Source of the DNA: CAYVFC01 sp964450715
GTDB lineage: Bacteria; Myxococcota_A; Polyangia; Polyangiales; JAFGIB01
NCBI GenBank assembly: GCA_964450715.1
Contig: CAYVFC010000018.1
Span: 20,915-84,914 of the forward strand
Direction of reading: 5' to 3'
Length of the DNA stretch: 64,000 nt
Shown piece by piece: positions 16,536 to 26,000 of the stretch (positions are counted from its first letter, which is position 1; each line of letters starts with the position of its first letter). A program made the position numbers and the translations under genes. The notes beneath the pieces are model-generated. The model was not told the DNA's origin and did no database searches. It was given only the letters and a program-made list of their open reading frames with translations.

Positions 16536-19070
16536 TTACAGGGCTTCCCACTCGCAGACAAAGGCCTTCAACATATCGCAATCGCCGTCGTTCCATTCGT
16601 TGGTTACGGCTATCGCTCCGCATTCCCGCGGCGCATCGAGATTGACGCCCTTGTTCCAGAAGACGTCGTCCTCGCTGTCGCTGAACGGGGAGCCGTCGAC
16701 CCAGGTCCATCCCTGCTCGGAATGGCGCGCGCCCATCCAGGCCTCGGAGTTGATCACGGTCTGAATGAACATGTGCTCGTTTCCGCTGCCGATGGCCGCC
16801 AGATGGCCGTCGAGCAGCTTGCAGTAGGCCGCTGCCTCGTCCCAGGCGAGCGCCAGCTTCGAGCAAAACCAGTACTTCTGGCCGGCGCCCCCATTGTCCG
16901 GGCTCCATTCCGTGGCCGAGCCGCAGATGGGCTCCCGATCGCACTGCTCCGCTCCGAATTCGACGCATCCCACGTCGGGGTCGTTGCCCCGGCACTTGCC
17001 GTCGATGTCCGTGTGGGGCGCGACCGTTCCGTCAGCCGCGTCGATACAGCCGCTGCCCGCATCGTCTATGACCAGCGCACTGTCCCAGGCCGGATCGCAG
17101 GTCTCGGAGGGAGCATCCTGCACACAGCTGTTGTCGTCCACGTCCAGCTCCGCATCGCCCTCCAGCGCGATTTGCTCTCCGGATGCGCTCGTATTGGTGT
17201 TGCCCCAGACGATGCTATTGCGCATCACGGTCGCATCCTGCCCCGTCGAGTAGTTGTAGACGGCGCTACCGTACTCCGCGCTGTTGTTGCCCAGGCTCTG
17301 GTTGATGAGCAGGATCGGCGAGTTCCGGTTGAAGATCGCGCCGCCTCTGAACAGCGCCGCGTTGCGCTCGAACAGCCCGTTGACCAGCTTGGGTGCGGAG
17401 TCCTGGTTGAAGATGCCCGCTCCTTCGTGAGCCTGGTTGACCTCGAAACGGCAGTCCACGATGGTGGGCCGAGACTCCCCGTTGTAGATCCCGGCTCCCC
17501 GTCCGCCGGTTCCGCAGTCGTTTCTCTGAAAGGACGAGCCGCGGATCGCCGGCGAGGAACGCAGGTTGTAAATGGCCCCGCCCTCGGTAGCCGCGTTTTC
17601 CTCGAAGGTACAGTCCCGGATCGCTCCGTAGGCGTCCCGGTTGAAAATGCCGCCGCCTCTGTCTTTGACCTCGTTGGCTCTGAAGATCGTATCCGCGACG
17701 ATCGGTTGAGCCTGTTCGTTGAATATGGCTCCGCCCAGGATCCGGACGGCCCCCGGTTCGGCTATCCCGTTGCCTTCGAACAGGCAATCCACGATGCGGG
17801 GCTCGGAAAAGGTGTTGGCCATGCCGCCGCCCTTGACTGCCCTGTTGCCCGCGAACGTACAGCCGGTGATCAGCGGGTCGGCTCTCTCGCCGTTTTTCAT
17901 CCCTCCGCCCTCGCCTTCGGCGAGGTTGTCGACGAAACGGCTATCCTTCACTTCCGGCGATGCGGCCTGATTGAACATGCCCGCACCGCTGGTGGCGGTG
18001 TTGGCCTCGAACAGGCAGGCTTCGACCAGCGGAGCCGCACCGGCCTGGTTGGCCATGCCTCCGCCGGTGGCCGCGTTGTTCTGCCGGAAGGTGCAGTTCC
18101 TGACCTCCGGTGAGGTCTCCTTGTTGAACATGCCCGCGCCCACGCTGTGGTCGCCCGGACCGTTCGCGTTGCCGCCGGTGACGATGCAACCGTCGACCAC
18201 GGCCGAATCGACTCCGGTCAACACGTGATAGGCGTTGTCCGACTCGTCCCCGGCGATTCCGATGTCGCCGGTCAGGATGGTGGGGTTGTCCTCGGGCTTG
18301 CGCTCGCTCCTCTGCGCTTCGTTTCCGGCGAATCCGCAGTAGAGAGAAACCCCTGCCCGCAGCGTCAGCGTCCGGGTCCGCGCATCGTCGGGCGATGCAT
18401 CGCCGCTGCCGTCCACCGTCGGGTAGTAGCTGCCGGCCGCGACCCAGACCTCGCATCCGCCGCCGGCATCGGCCAGATCCAGTCCGATCTGAACGCTGGC
18501 CACCGCGTCGTCCCAGGATATCCCGCCGTTGCGATTGGAGCCGCCGGCCGCGTTTACGAAGATCACGCACTTCCGGTCGCACGCCTCCCCGAGCCAACCG
18601 GGCGCGCAGCCGCAGGCGCCATCCCCGCATTGCTGGTTGTCCCCGTCGCACGGATCGAGCAGCTCGATCTCGTTTCCGCAGGCATCGACCGACCAGAGGC
18701 CGCCTTCGGAGCCGCACGCCTGATCCGTCTCCGCGTCGCAGCAGGTTCCCCCGGCCTGTTCCGAGCACTCTCCGCCGTTGCAGGGCGGATCGCTGCTCGA
18801 GGCGCACTCGCCCTCCGAGCAGACCTCCGTGCCGTTGCAGAACAGCCCGTCGTCGCAGGGCTGCCCCTCGTTGATCGGGTCGCAACCGTCGCAGCAGGAG
18901 GTGGTGTCGGAGCAGAGGCACCCTGCGTCATCGGCAGCCGATCCGCCGTCGATGGCACCGTCCGCCATTCCGGCATCGGCGTCACCGCCGCCGTCGTCAC
19001 CCGAGCAGGCCGCCAGCGGGGCGAGCGTCAACGCTAGCGCGGTCATAAGAAGCACCGGTCTGGTTTTCAT
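16536..19070 (-). CDS. Lipoprotein with beta-helix and C-type lectin domain
   Basis: An 844-residue lipoprotein starting MKTRPVLLMTALALTLAPLAACSG, with the lipidated Cys at about 22. The start follows GAGGTGG. Residues 45-150 are Cys-rich (CNGTEVCSEGECASS-type). From about 190 to 600 are repeated right-handed beta-helix turns with GAGMFN, GGGMAN and GGAIFN, as in polymorphic-outer-membrane-protein-like repeats. The last 130 residues form a C-type lectin-like domain: YWFCSKLALAWDEAAAYC, HLAAIGS, WMGARHSEQGWTWVDG, WNDGDCDMLKAFVCEWE. The conserved Trp, Gly and disulphide Cys are in place. It is probably surface-attached and binds sugar or protein. A longer frame upstream of the ATG is only open sequence. 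Confidence 0.82.
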   Translation of the reverse strand: MKTRPVLLMTALALTLAPLAACSGDDGGGDADAGMADGAIDGGSAADDAGCLCSDTTSCCDGCDPINEGQPCDDGLFCNGTEVCSEGECASSSDPPCNGGECSEQAGGTCCDAETDQACGSEGGLWSVDACGNEIELLDPCDGDNQQCGDGACGCAPGWLGEACDRKCVIFVNAAGGSNRNGGISWDDAVASVQIGLDLADAGGGCEVWVAAGSYYPTVDGSGDASPDDARTRTLTLRAGVSLYCGFAGNEAQRSERKPEDNPTILTGDIGIAGDESDNAYHVLTGVDSAVVDGCIVTGGNANGPGDHSVGAGMFNKETSPEVRNCTFRQNNAATGGGMANQAGAAPLVEACLFEANTATSGAGMFNQAASPEVKDSRFVDNLAEGEGGGMKNGERADPLITGCTFAGNRAVKGGGMANTFSEPRIVDCLFEGNGIAEPGAVRILGGAIFNEQAQPIVADTIFRANEVKDRGGGIFNRDAYGAIRDCTFEENAATEGGAIYNLRSSPAIRGSSFQRNDCGTGGRGAGIYNGESRPTIVDCRFEVNQAHEGAGIFNQDSAPKLVNGLFERNAALFRGGAIFNRNSPILLINQSLGNNSAEYGSAVYNYSTGQDATVMRNSIVWGNTNTSASGEQIALEGDAELDVDDNSCVQDAPSETCDPAWDSALVIDDAGSGCIDAADGTVAPHTDIDGKCRGNDPDVGCVEFGAEQCDREPICGSATEWSPDNGGAGQKYWFCSKLALAWDEAAAYCKLLDGHLAAIGSGNEHMFIQTVINSEAWMGARHSEQGWTWVDGSPFSDSEDDVFWNKGVNLDAPRECGAIAVTNEWNDGDCDMLKAFVCEWEAL

Positions 19071-19126
19071 GATTCCACCTCGATTGTCTGCCGGCCGATC
19101 CCCTTGGTCGGCGCGGCGGCGATGCG

Positions 19127-22100
19127 CTACTCCAGCTTCAGGCTCAGGTCGTCGAAGTAGACGTCGGTCTCCCCGTTGCCGCCCATGTCCCTGGCCACCA
19201 TGCAGAACTCGAGCTTCTCCGTGTAGGCGGGGACGGTCTCCTGCTGCGAGAACGCCTCCCAGCCGCTGCTGCTCTCGTCCTGACCGGTCATGTGGCGCAT
19301 GTTGTCGCTCGACAGGTCTTCCGGACGCGTCTCCAGGGTGGTGCCGTCCGCGCGGAGGTAGCGGACGATGTATCCCCCGTCGTCGTGGTTGGCCCAGCGG
19401 ATGTATCCGCGGACGGTGAGGTAGACGCCGCCCTGGTTTATCCTGGCGCTGAAGTTGTCCACGTTTGCTGTCTGGCACGCCTCGTACCGGTAGGTGTCGA
19501 CCGCCGCGTAATCGGTTTCGCACTCGGTATCCTCGCTCCCGTCTCCGCCCACGTGGAAGAAGCGCGAGCCCTCCTGGGGAGCGATGTTGTCGAGAGCGCC
19601 GCCATCGCAGTGACCCTGCACGAACGATTGCATGTCGTCGGAGGTCGCGTCCCACGATTCCGTGCCGGATTCCGCTCCGCCGTTCTTCAACAGGTTGGCG
19701 GTGATGCACTCGCCGCCGTCCAGCTCGTAGCCCGGCAGGCACATCGAGCAATTAGTACCGATGTCGAAGAAGCCCTTGCATTCCAGGCAATCGGCCGCGA
19801 TATCCCAGTTGCCGATGCAGTCCTGGCAGTCCACGCCCGGGGTCGGATCGTGGTTTTCTTTACAGGTCACGCATCCACTGGCCGGATCCCAACCTTCCGC
19901 GCACTCGATGCAGCCCGTGCTCAGATCCCACTGCCCCAGGCAGGCCTCCTCGCACTCGTTGTCGGCCGGATCGGTGCACTGCGTGCAGTCGTGGTTCTGC
20001 CGGCAGGTCCTGCAGTCCGACTGCGGATCGAAATTCACGTTCAGGCAGGTCTCGCAGTTGTTATCCGAATCGAAGAAGCCCTTGCAGGCGTTGCAGGCCT
20101 GTTCCGGGTCCCAGTTGCCGGGGCAGGTTCCGCAATCGTTGACCTCGTCGATCCAGTGGTTCTTGCAGGCGTCGCACTCCGCTTCCTCGTCCCAGTTTCC
20201 CTTGCAGAGCTTGCAGTCGTCGTCGATGTTCCAGTTCCCCTGGCAGGCGGAACAGGCGATGGCGTCCGGGTCGTCGTCGTCCAGGAACCAGCGTCCGTAC
20301 TCGTCTGCGTACTGCTCGAATCCGATCGCGCCGGGACAGATGGTGCACTCCTCGAAGTCGTCCTCGATCCAGGCGTCGATGCAGCCGCACCCCGCCATGC
20401 CGAAATCGTCCTTCTGGGGCTCGCACTCCGAGGCCTGGTTGCAGGTGACCGGCAGCTCCTCGCACTCGTTGATGCAACCGCGAACATAGGCCCCGCGGTC
20501 GCTGCGCGGATAGTGGTTGTAAGCCGAGACGGCGAAACCGACGTCGCCCACGGCCGGATTGCCGGAGACCTCGCATTCGATGGTGATGTCGGCGGGATTG
20601 GTCCCATCCGCGGCCGGTATGGCGCCGGTCTTGTTGCACTCGTTCAGCTGGTATTGCCAGCCCCGGGTGGATGCCGGCGATTCGGTCAGTATCTGGTCCA
20701 TGGTGATCAGATGGGGTGTATGCTCCGGCGTATCGTTGCGGCTGGCGACCCGCACGCACTTGAACTGGCTGTGGTGATGCATCCAGGCGCCCCGGGTCAG
20801 CTTCAGGTACAGGTCGTCGAAGAAGCTGCCGTTGTCCCTTCCGCCGGAGCTTCCCTTCTCGCCCAGCAGGGTGAAGCGGATCGCCTCGGTACCGGCCGGC
20901 ACGAAGGCCACGCCGTTGACCCTCTTCCATCCCGCCGAGTCCGAGGCGGCGGTCTTGCTGGAGCCGACGAGGTTGCCCGAGCCGTCGAGGAACCTGAGCA
21001 CGATCTTGGCGGTGGCGTTTTTGACCTGCAGCCATCCGCCGAAGATCGCTACCATCTCCCCCGCGTCGACCGCATCCTTGTGCTCGGCCACGCCGATCTC
21101 CTGGTAGATCTCACCCGCATCGGTGCGCGCGTTGCCCGCGCACGAGCTGCCGTCGCCGATGCCTCCGGAGACCAGGTACTTGTCGCCAGCGTGAGGTCTG
21201 ACGCCGCCGCATTCGCCCTCGGTGAGGATTTGCAGCGGTCCCGATTCGGCGATCCACGCTTCGTTTTTCGGATCGTCGTACCCTTCCGCTCCCGAGTTCT
21301 TGAGGGCGTTGGTGGTGGGAACCATGATCCGCATGAAGACGTCGTCGAAGTAACTGTTATTAGCCGTGCCCGACGAGCGCTGACCGATCAACGTGTAGAC
21401 GATGGAGCGCGTTCCTACCGGAATCGTTTCGATGGCGCTGACATAGGTCCACTCGGGGGTAGCGCTGGAGATGCGCTGGCTGCGCGATATCTCCTGGTTG
21501 TTGCCGTCGAGAAAGACCAGCTCTATCCCCGGCGTGTCATACCCCTGCCAGTCGGCCAGGTATCCGCCGAAATCGACCATGGCCGTGCCGGAGTCGATCT
21601 TGCGTTTTTCGCCCTCGACGCTCACCTTCTGAATCAGCTCGCCGCGCGCGTACCCGTCTCCGCAGTTGCCGCCCACCACGAAGTACTTCTGGCCGCCATG
21701 CGGAACCGTCCCGCCCTCGCACTGGCCGGCCTCCAGCGATTCCGCCACGCCGGTCTGCACGGTCCAGCCCGATACACCGGCGCTTTCGGCGCCGGGATTC
21801 TCTAGCAGGTTGACGCCGCCGCCGCCCTCGTTGAATCCAGCCCGGTCCCCGTTGTAGCGCGCGAAGTCCATTCCCAGCGCGTTGGGACCGGTTTGAGAGA
21901 GCACGTCCGTCTGCCGCATGCACCGTTTCCAGTAGCTACCCTGAATGCCCTCGTATTTGATCGGCACCCCTCTGCCGTCCTCGCCCAGCCGCGACTTCTC
22001 GCGGATGTGATAGGCGCCGTAAGTCTCTCCCTCGGCGGGCCTCTCGTACCAGCCCCAGTGCAGCTCCATGAAATAGCCGAATCGCGCGTAGACGGCCAGC

Positions 22101-23068
22101 TCGGGGAGGTTCTCCCAGATCGCCGGCGGCCGGTCGTACTGGTCCCATTCGTCCAGATCGGCCACGTCGTTGCCGTTGTAGTCGGCGACGTCGTCGACGC
22201 AGGCCTTGGTGAATCCGTTCAGCTCGGCCGCCTCGAAGATCCCCTCGCCATAGGGCTTGATCTTCTCGTCGTTGGCGAGCAGCTGCGGCACGTCGCGGGT
22301 GACCACCTCGTACAGCGGGAGCGTTTCCAGCATCCCGCCGCGGTGGGGAATGCTCAGGTCCTTCAGGTAGATGACCTTGCCCTCGCCCTCGGGAGCCCAC
22401 TCCGGCTCCAGCACGATTCGATCGATGGTCCTCAGGTTGCACCGGGCGTTTGCCTGGTAGGCCGGATCGATGCTCTCGATGCTGGCGATGGCCTCCGCGT
22501 TGACCCACCCGTCCTGGTCCTTGTCGCAGCGGATGGGCATCAGACCCGCCTCGGCCAGGAAATAGCCGTCCTGTGTCTTGCAGATGCACTTGTCGTCCAC
22601 GGTGGTCGTCTCGTACAGGCCGTCCTCGCCGATCCCGTCGCAGCGGATCCCGCAGGGGACGCACTCCCCCTCGATCGGTTGCCAAGCTTCCCCCGCGGGG
22701 CACTCCTGGGTGGGGATCAGCGGGGGCAGGCCGCCGTCCGAGGTGAAGAAGCTCGAGCCGCCGTCCATCCCGCCGTCGACCGCCCCGTCGAGGGCGCCGC
22801 CGTCCGCGGCGGCACCGATCCCCGAACCGGGGACGCAGACCGCCTCGCCCTCGACCAGGTAGCAGATCTCGCCCTGTTCGGCGCAGTCGGTCTGCTGCTC
22901 CCAGCCCGACTCGCCGCAGATCTCAACCGCGTCGCCGTTGCAGCGCATTTCACCGGCTTCGCAATCGGCCTTATCGTCGTCCGAGCATCCCGCGGCCATC
23001 GCCAGGGCGGCGACTACGGCGAGCACCGACCATCCCCGTTTGCCATCTTTATAGATGTTCTCAGTCAT
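19127..23068 (-). CDS. Giant Cys/Trp-repeat lipoprotein with three carbohydrate-binding-like domains
   Basis: A 1,313-residue lipoprotein. The signal ends AALAMAAGCSDDD. An N-terminal Cys-rich part (MRCNGDAVEICGESGWEQQ) precedes a domain of unknown type. Three similar beta-sandwich-like domains begin NLLENPGAESAGVSGW, NALKNSGAEGYDD and NLLKNGGAESGTESWD, and end SYFDDVFMRI, SFFDDLYLKL and VYFDDLSLKL. Such domains often bind carbohydrate. Between the second and third is an array of about twelve C-x-x-C-x-G-N-W-D repeats (CKLCKGNWDEEAECDAC and so on), EGF-like in spacing but with a Trp or Phe in each. It follows the largest lipoprotein gene at 9 bp, so the two are co-transcribed. Function unknown; cell-surface location likely. 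Confidence 0.78.
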   Translation of the reverse strand: MTENIYKDGKRGWSVLAVVAALAMAAGCSDDDKADCEAGEMRCNGDAVEICGESGWEQQTDCAEQGEICYLVEGEAVCVPGSGIGAAADGGALDGAVDGGMDGGSSFFTSDGGLPPLIPTQECPAGEAWQPIEGECVPCGIRCDGIGEDGLYETTTVDDKCICKTQDGYFLAEAGLMPIRCDKDQDGWVNAEAIASIESIDPAYQANARCNLRTIDRIVLEPEWAPEGEGKVIYLKDLSIPHRGGMLETLPLYEVVTRDVPQLLANDEKIKPYGEGIFEAAELNGFTKACVDDVADYNGNDVADLDEWDQYDRPPAIWENLPELAVYARFGYFMELHWGWYERPAEGETYGAYHIREKSRLGEDGRGVPIKYEGIQGSYWKRCMRQTDVLSQTGPNALGMDFARYNGDRAGFNEGGGGVNLLENPGAESAGVSGWTVQTGVAESLEAGQCEGGTVPHGGQKYFVVGGNCGDGYARGELIQKVSVEGEKRKIDSGTAMVDFGGYLADWQGYDTPGIELVFLDGNNQEISRSQRISSATPEWTYVSAIETIPVGTRSIVYTLIGQRSSGTANNSYFDDVFMRIMVPTTNALKNSGAEGYDDPKNEAWIAESGPLQILTEGECGGVRPHAGDKYLVSGGIGDGSSCAGNARTDAGEIYQEIGVAEHKDAVDAGEMVAIFGGWLQVKNATAKIVLRFLDGSGNLVGSSKTAASDSAGWKRVNGVAFVPAGTEAIRFTLLGEKGSSGGRDNGSFFDDLYLKLTRGAWMHHHSQFKCVRVASRNDTPEHTPHLITMDQILTESPASTRGWQYQLNECNKTGAIPAADGTNPADITIECEVSGNPAVGDVGFAVSAYNHYPRSDRGAYVRGCINECEELPVTCNQASECEPQKDDFGMAGCGCIDAWIEDDFEECTICPGAIGFEQYADEYGRWFLDDDDPDAIACSACQGNWNIDDDCKLCKGNWDEEAECDACKNHWIDEVNDCGTCPGNWDPEQACNACKGFFDSDNNCETCLNVNFDPQSDCRTCRQNHDCTQCTDPADNECEEACLGQWDLSTGCIECAEGWDPASGCVTCKENHDPTPGVDCQDCIGNWDIAADCLECKGFFDIGTNCSMCLPGYELDGGECITANLLKNGGAESGTESWDATSDDMQSFVQGHCDGGALDNIAPQEGSRFFHVGGDGSEDTECETDYAAVDTYRYEACQTANVDNFSARINQGGVYLTVRGYIRWANHDDGGYIVRYLRADGTTLETRPEDLSSDNMRHMTGQDESSSGWEAFSQQETVPAYTEKLEFCMVARDMGGNGETDVYFDDLSLKLE

Positions 23069-23077
23069 TGTTCCGCC

Positions 23078-26000
23078 TCACATTTCCGTAAAGTCGGTGT
23101 AGTAGAAGTAGAGGACTACATCGGATAGAGACAAGAGGTTGATGTCCTTGTTGACCTCCTCGTCTCTCTGATTGATGACCAGCTCCCACATGGTGTTGGC
23201 GACGGGGCGGTCGCGCAGACGTTCGTTGCGAAAGACGGTGTCGTCCGAGAATATCCGGAAGCGTTGGCCGTTGAAGAAGGTGTTGATGACCGCGGTGCGC
23301 TGCGGGAAGGCGTAGTAGACCTTGCCGCCCTCGAGCGAGGAGACGGTCGCGGTTCCCAGCTGTCGCAGGTATACGCGTCCGACCTTGTCGCCCACGTCGC
23401 TTCCCACGAACTCCGCCTCCACGTACTTGATCTTGTGGTTGCGGGTCAGCGGGGAGAGCTGCCTGACGGTGGTGTCGAAGGGAATGGTGATGTAGCCATT
23501 GCTGTCGAGAAGCTCGGGATCGGTTATCCTCTGGTGGAAGAGACGGATCCGTTCTTCCTCCGATAACGCCTCCGCTCCCTCGTTCGTTTGATCGATGTCC
23601 CAGATGTTGTCTCTCAGGGAGACGATCTCCACCCGGCTGTCCGGGTTCCCGTAGAGCTCCTCGAAATCGCCGAAGTTCGCGTCCAGCTCCAGCAGGTAGT
23701 TGTCCAGGTTGTGATCGCCGTAGGAGACCATCCGGATCAGGAACAGCTCGTCCATCTTCCCGTAGCTCTGGCTGGTGTAGTACTCGTATATCTTGGTGGC
23801 CTTGTAGGCGGCCAGCATGGCCGCATCAAACGCCTTGTCCGCGTTGATCACCGCGCTGTTCTTGTAGATACGTACATTGGGATCGTTGCGAGCCGCCTGG
23901 ACGTCGATGGCCATGGACTCCATCTCTTCCTGCTGCGCCTGCAACCGGTTGGCGTTGTTGCGCAGCTTCTCCAGCTTCGAGTAGGCCAGCTCGAGATTTC
24001 GATAGGCGGCTTGCAGGTCCTTGGCCAGGCCTCCGAACGCAAGCATCATGGTGGAGACTTTCGCGTCCGAGTTGACCCTCGCCATGTCGCATCTCTGGTG
24101 TATCTCGAATTCGGCATGGGCGAGGTCCGCGCCCGCTTCGGCGAAGTCGGCTATCTGCGACACTGCCGTGGTTATCTTCATGCCGATCTGGACCGCTGTC
24201 GATCCCGCCAGATAGGTGGTGGTGGCGACGGCCGAGGTGGCGCAGCTGTCGGCCATCGGTCCGGTCACGCAGGCGATTTTGGAGGCGGTCTCTTTGACCT
24301 CCCAGAGCTTCCCCTTCAGCGTTTCCTTCAGCGCCGCCATCCCTTCTTTGGTTTTCTTAAGCGTGAGCTTGATGCCTCCGTGCACGCCCTTGGCTATCAT
24401 GCTCTCGATGATTTCGCCGCACACGTCTTCGACGCGTTGCTGCTCTATATCGATCTCCTTCTGTTTCTTCTCTATGGCGCCGATTGATCGTTGTATCTTG
24501 ATCCCGGCCTCCATGACGGCCGCCATCGCCTCGTAGATGCTCCCGTTGCCCACGTAGCCGCAGGGGTCTCCGAGCAGCTTGGTCGCGTCATCGTGAAACG
24601 CGTACTTCTTGGTGGCCGGGTAGACGTTTCCGTCGCTTCCCACGAAGGTGCCGCAAAGAGTGGACAGCTGGTTGTCGTAGCTGTTGCCGAGAGCGACCAG
24701 CTCTTTCTGGAACGCCGCCTTGTCCACGTCGAAGGAGCGGCTCTTGCTCAATGCTTCGGACTCCTTGCGGGCCGCCAGCGACGCCTTGGAGACCGCTTCC
24801 CCGTACAGATACTCGAAGGCGTTGGTGCTGCCGCTCAGAGCCGGGAAGGGGATGTAGTCGGGCGTCAGGCCGAAATAGGTGACCTCGTCCTTGATGCTCT
24901 TGTAGACGTTCCGCATGTCCAGCAGCGCGATCTTGTAGAGGCGCTGGGCATCCTCGATGATCTTCTGGATCTGGGCCTCTTCCTCGGTCCTGACCACGTC
25001 GATGATGCTGCTCATCAGCGAGACCAGCATGGTCGATTCCAGGTAGGTGCCGATATAGGCCCGCTCGATCACCTTGCGCGCCAGCTCCGGCTTGTTGAAG
25101 CTCTCGTACTTTTTGGCGACCTCGCTCCAGGCCCGCGACTTCTGCGAGGAGGCGCGGATCAGCCGGTCGAAGTAGCTGGTGACCGTCTGCTGCGAGATGA
25201 ACCCCTGGGAGGAGTTCTCGATCTGCCTGCGCAGCGATTCTTCCAGCGTGGGCATCAACCGGTAGAGGCGATCCAGGGCCAGCTGGTAGTACTGGACCGC
25301 GAGGTACAGCGAGTACATCTCCTGCCCGGCCACGCCCGAGAGATCGATGCCGCCGGGCTCGAATTGCGAGCCCTCGAAGGTGGCCTCGTAGAGGCCCGCC
25401 AGGTCGAATCGCGAGGAGAATGCCTTGGTGTAGGCCTCGTCTCCGAGCATGATCAGCAGCTCGGCGTAGAGCGTTTCGAAGCCTTCCCGCTGCTCGATCC
25501 TTCCCTCCACCGCGAAGTTCACGTTGAGGTACTCCCGCAAGCTGGCGAAGGTCTGGTTGGAGAGCAGATCGCTGTAGTTCATGTATACGTGCAGGGCGCA
25601 GTCGATGCGCTCTTCCAGCTCTTCGATCAGCGGTGGATCGTAGCAGTAGGGAATCGCGTTCAGGACCGGATCGCAGATATCCGGGGCGAATCCGATGTTC
25701 TTGCTCCCGTCGCGGCTACGGAACTCGATCTTGTAGCGGAAGGCGGCGTCGATGGAGGCGCCGAGCGGCACGAACTTGGTGGCCGAGTCGCCGGAGGCGA
25801 AGAAAATCTTCCCCGCCCTCAGGTCGCTCAGGTCGTTGTCGCAGCTCGTCACGTCCGGGTCCTCGCAGCGCCAGAGCGGGTCCTTGCGAAACAAGCATAT
25901 AGTCGGATCGGTGTAGGTGCGCTCCCAGTCGTTGAGCATGTCCGCGCAGGTCAGACTCTCTTCTGTCTGGCACTCGAGCGCCGAGAGATCGGCCTGCTCC

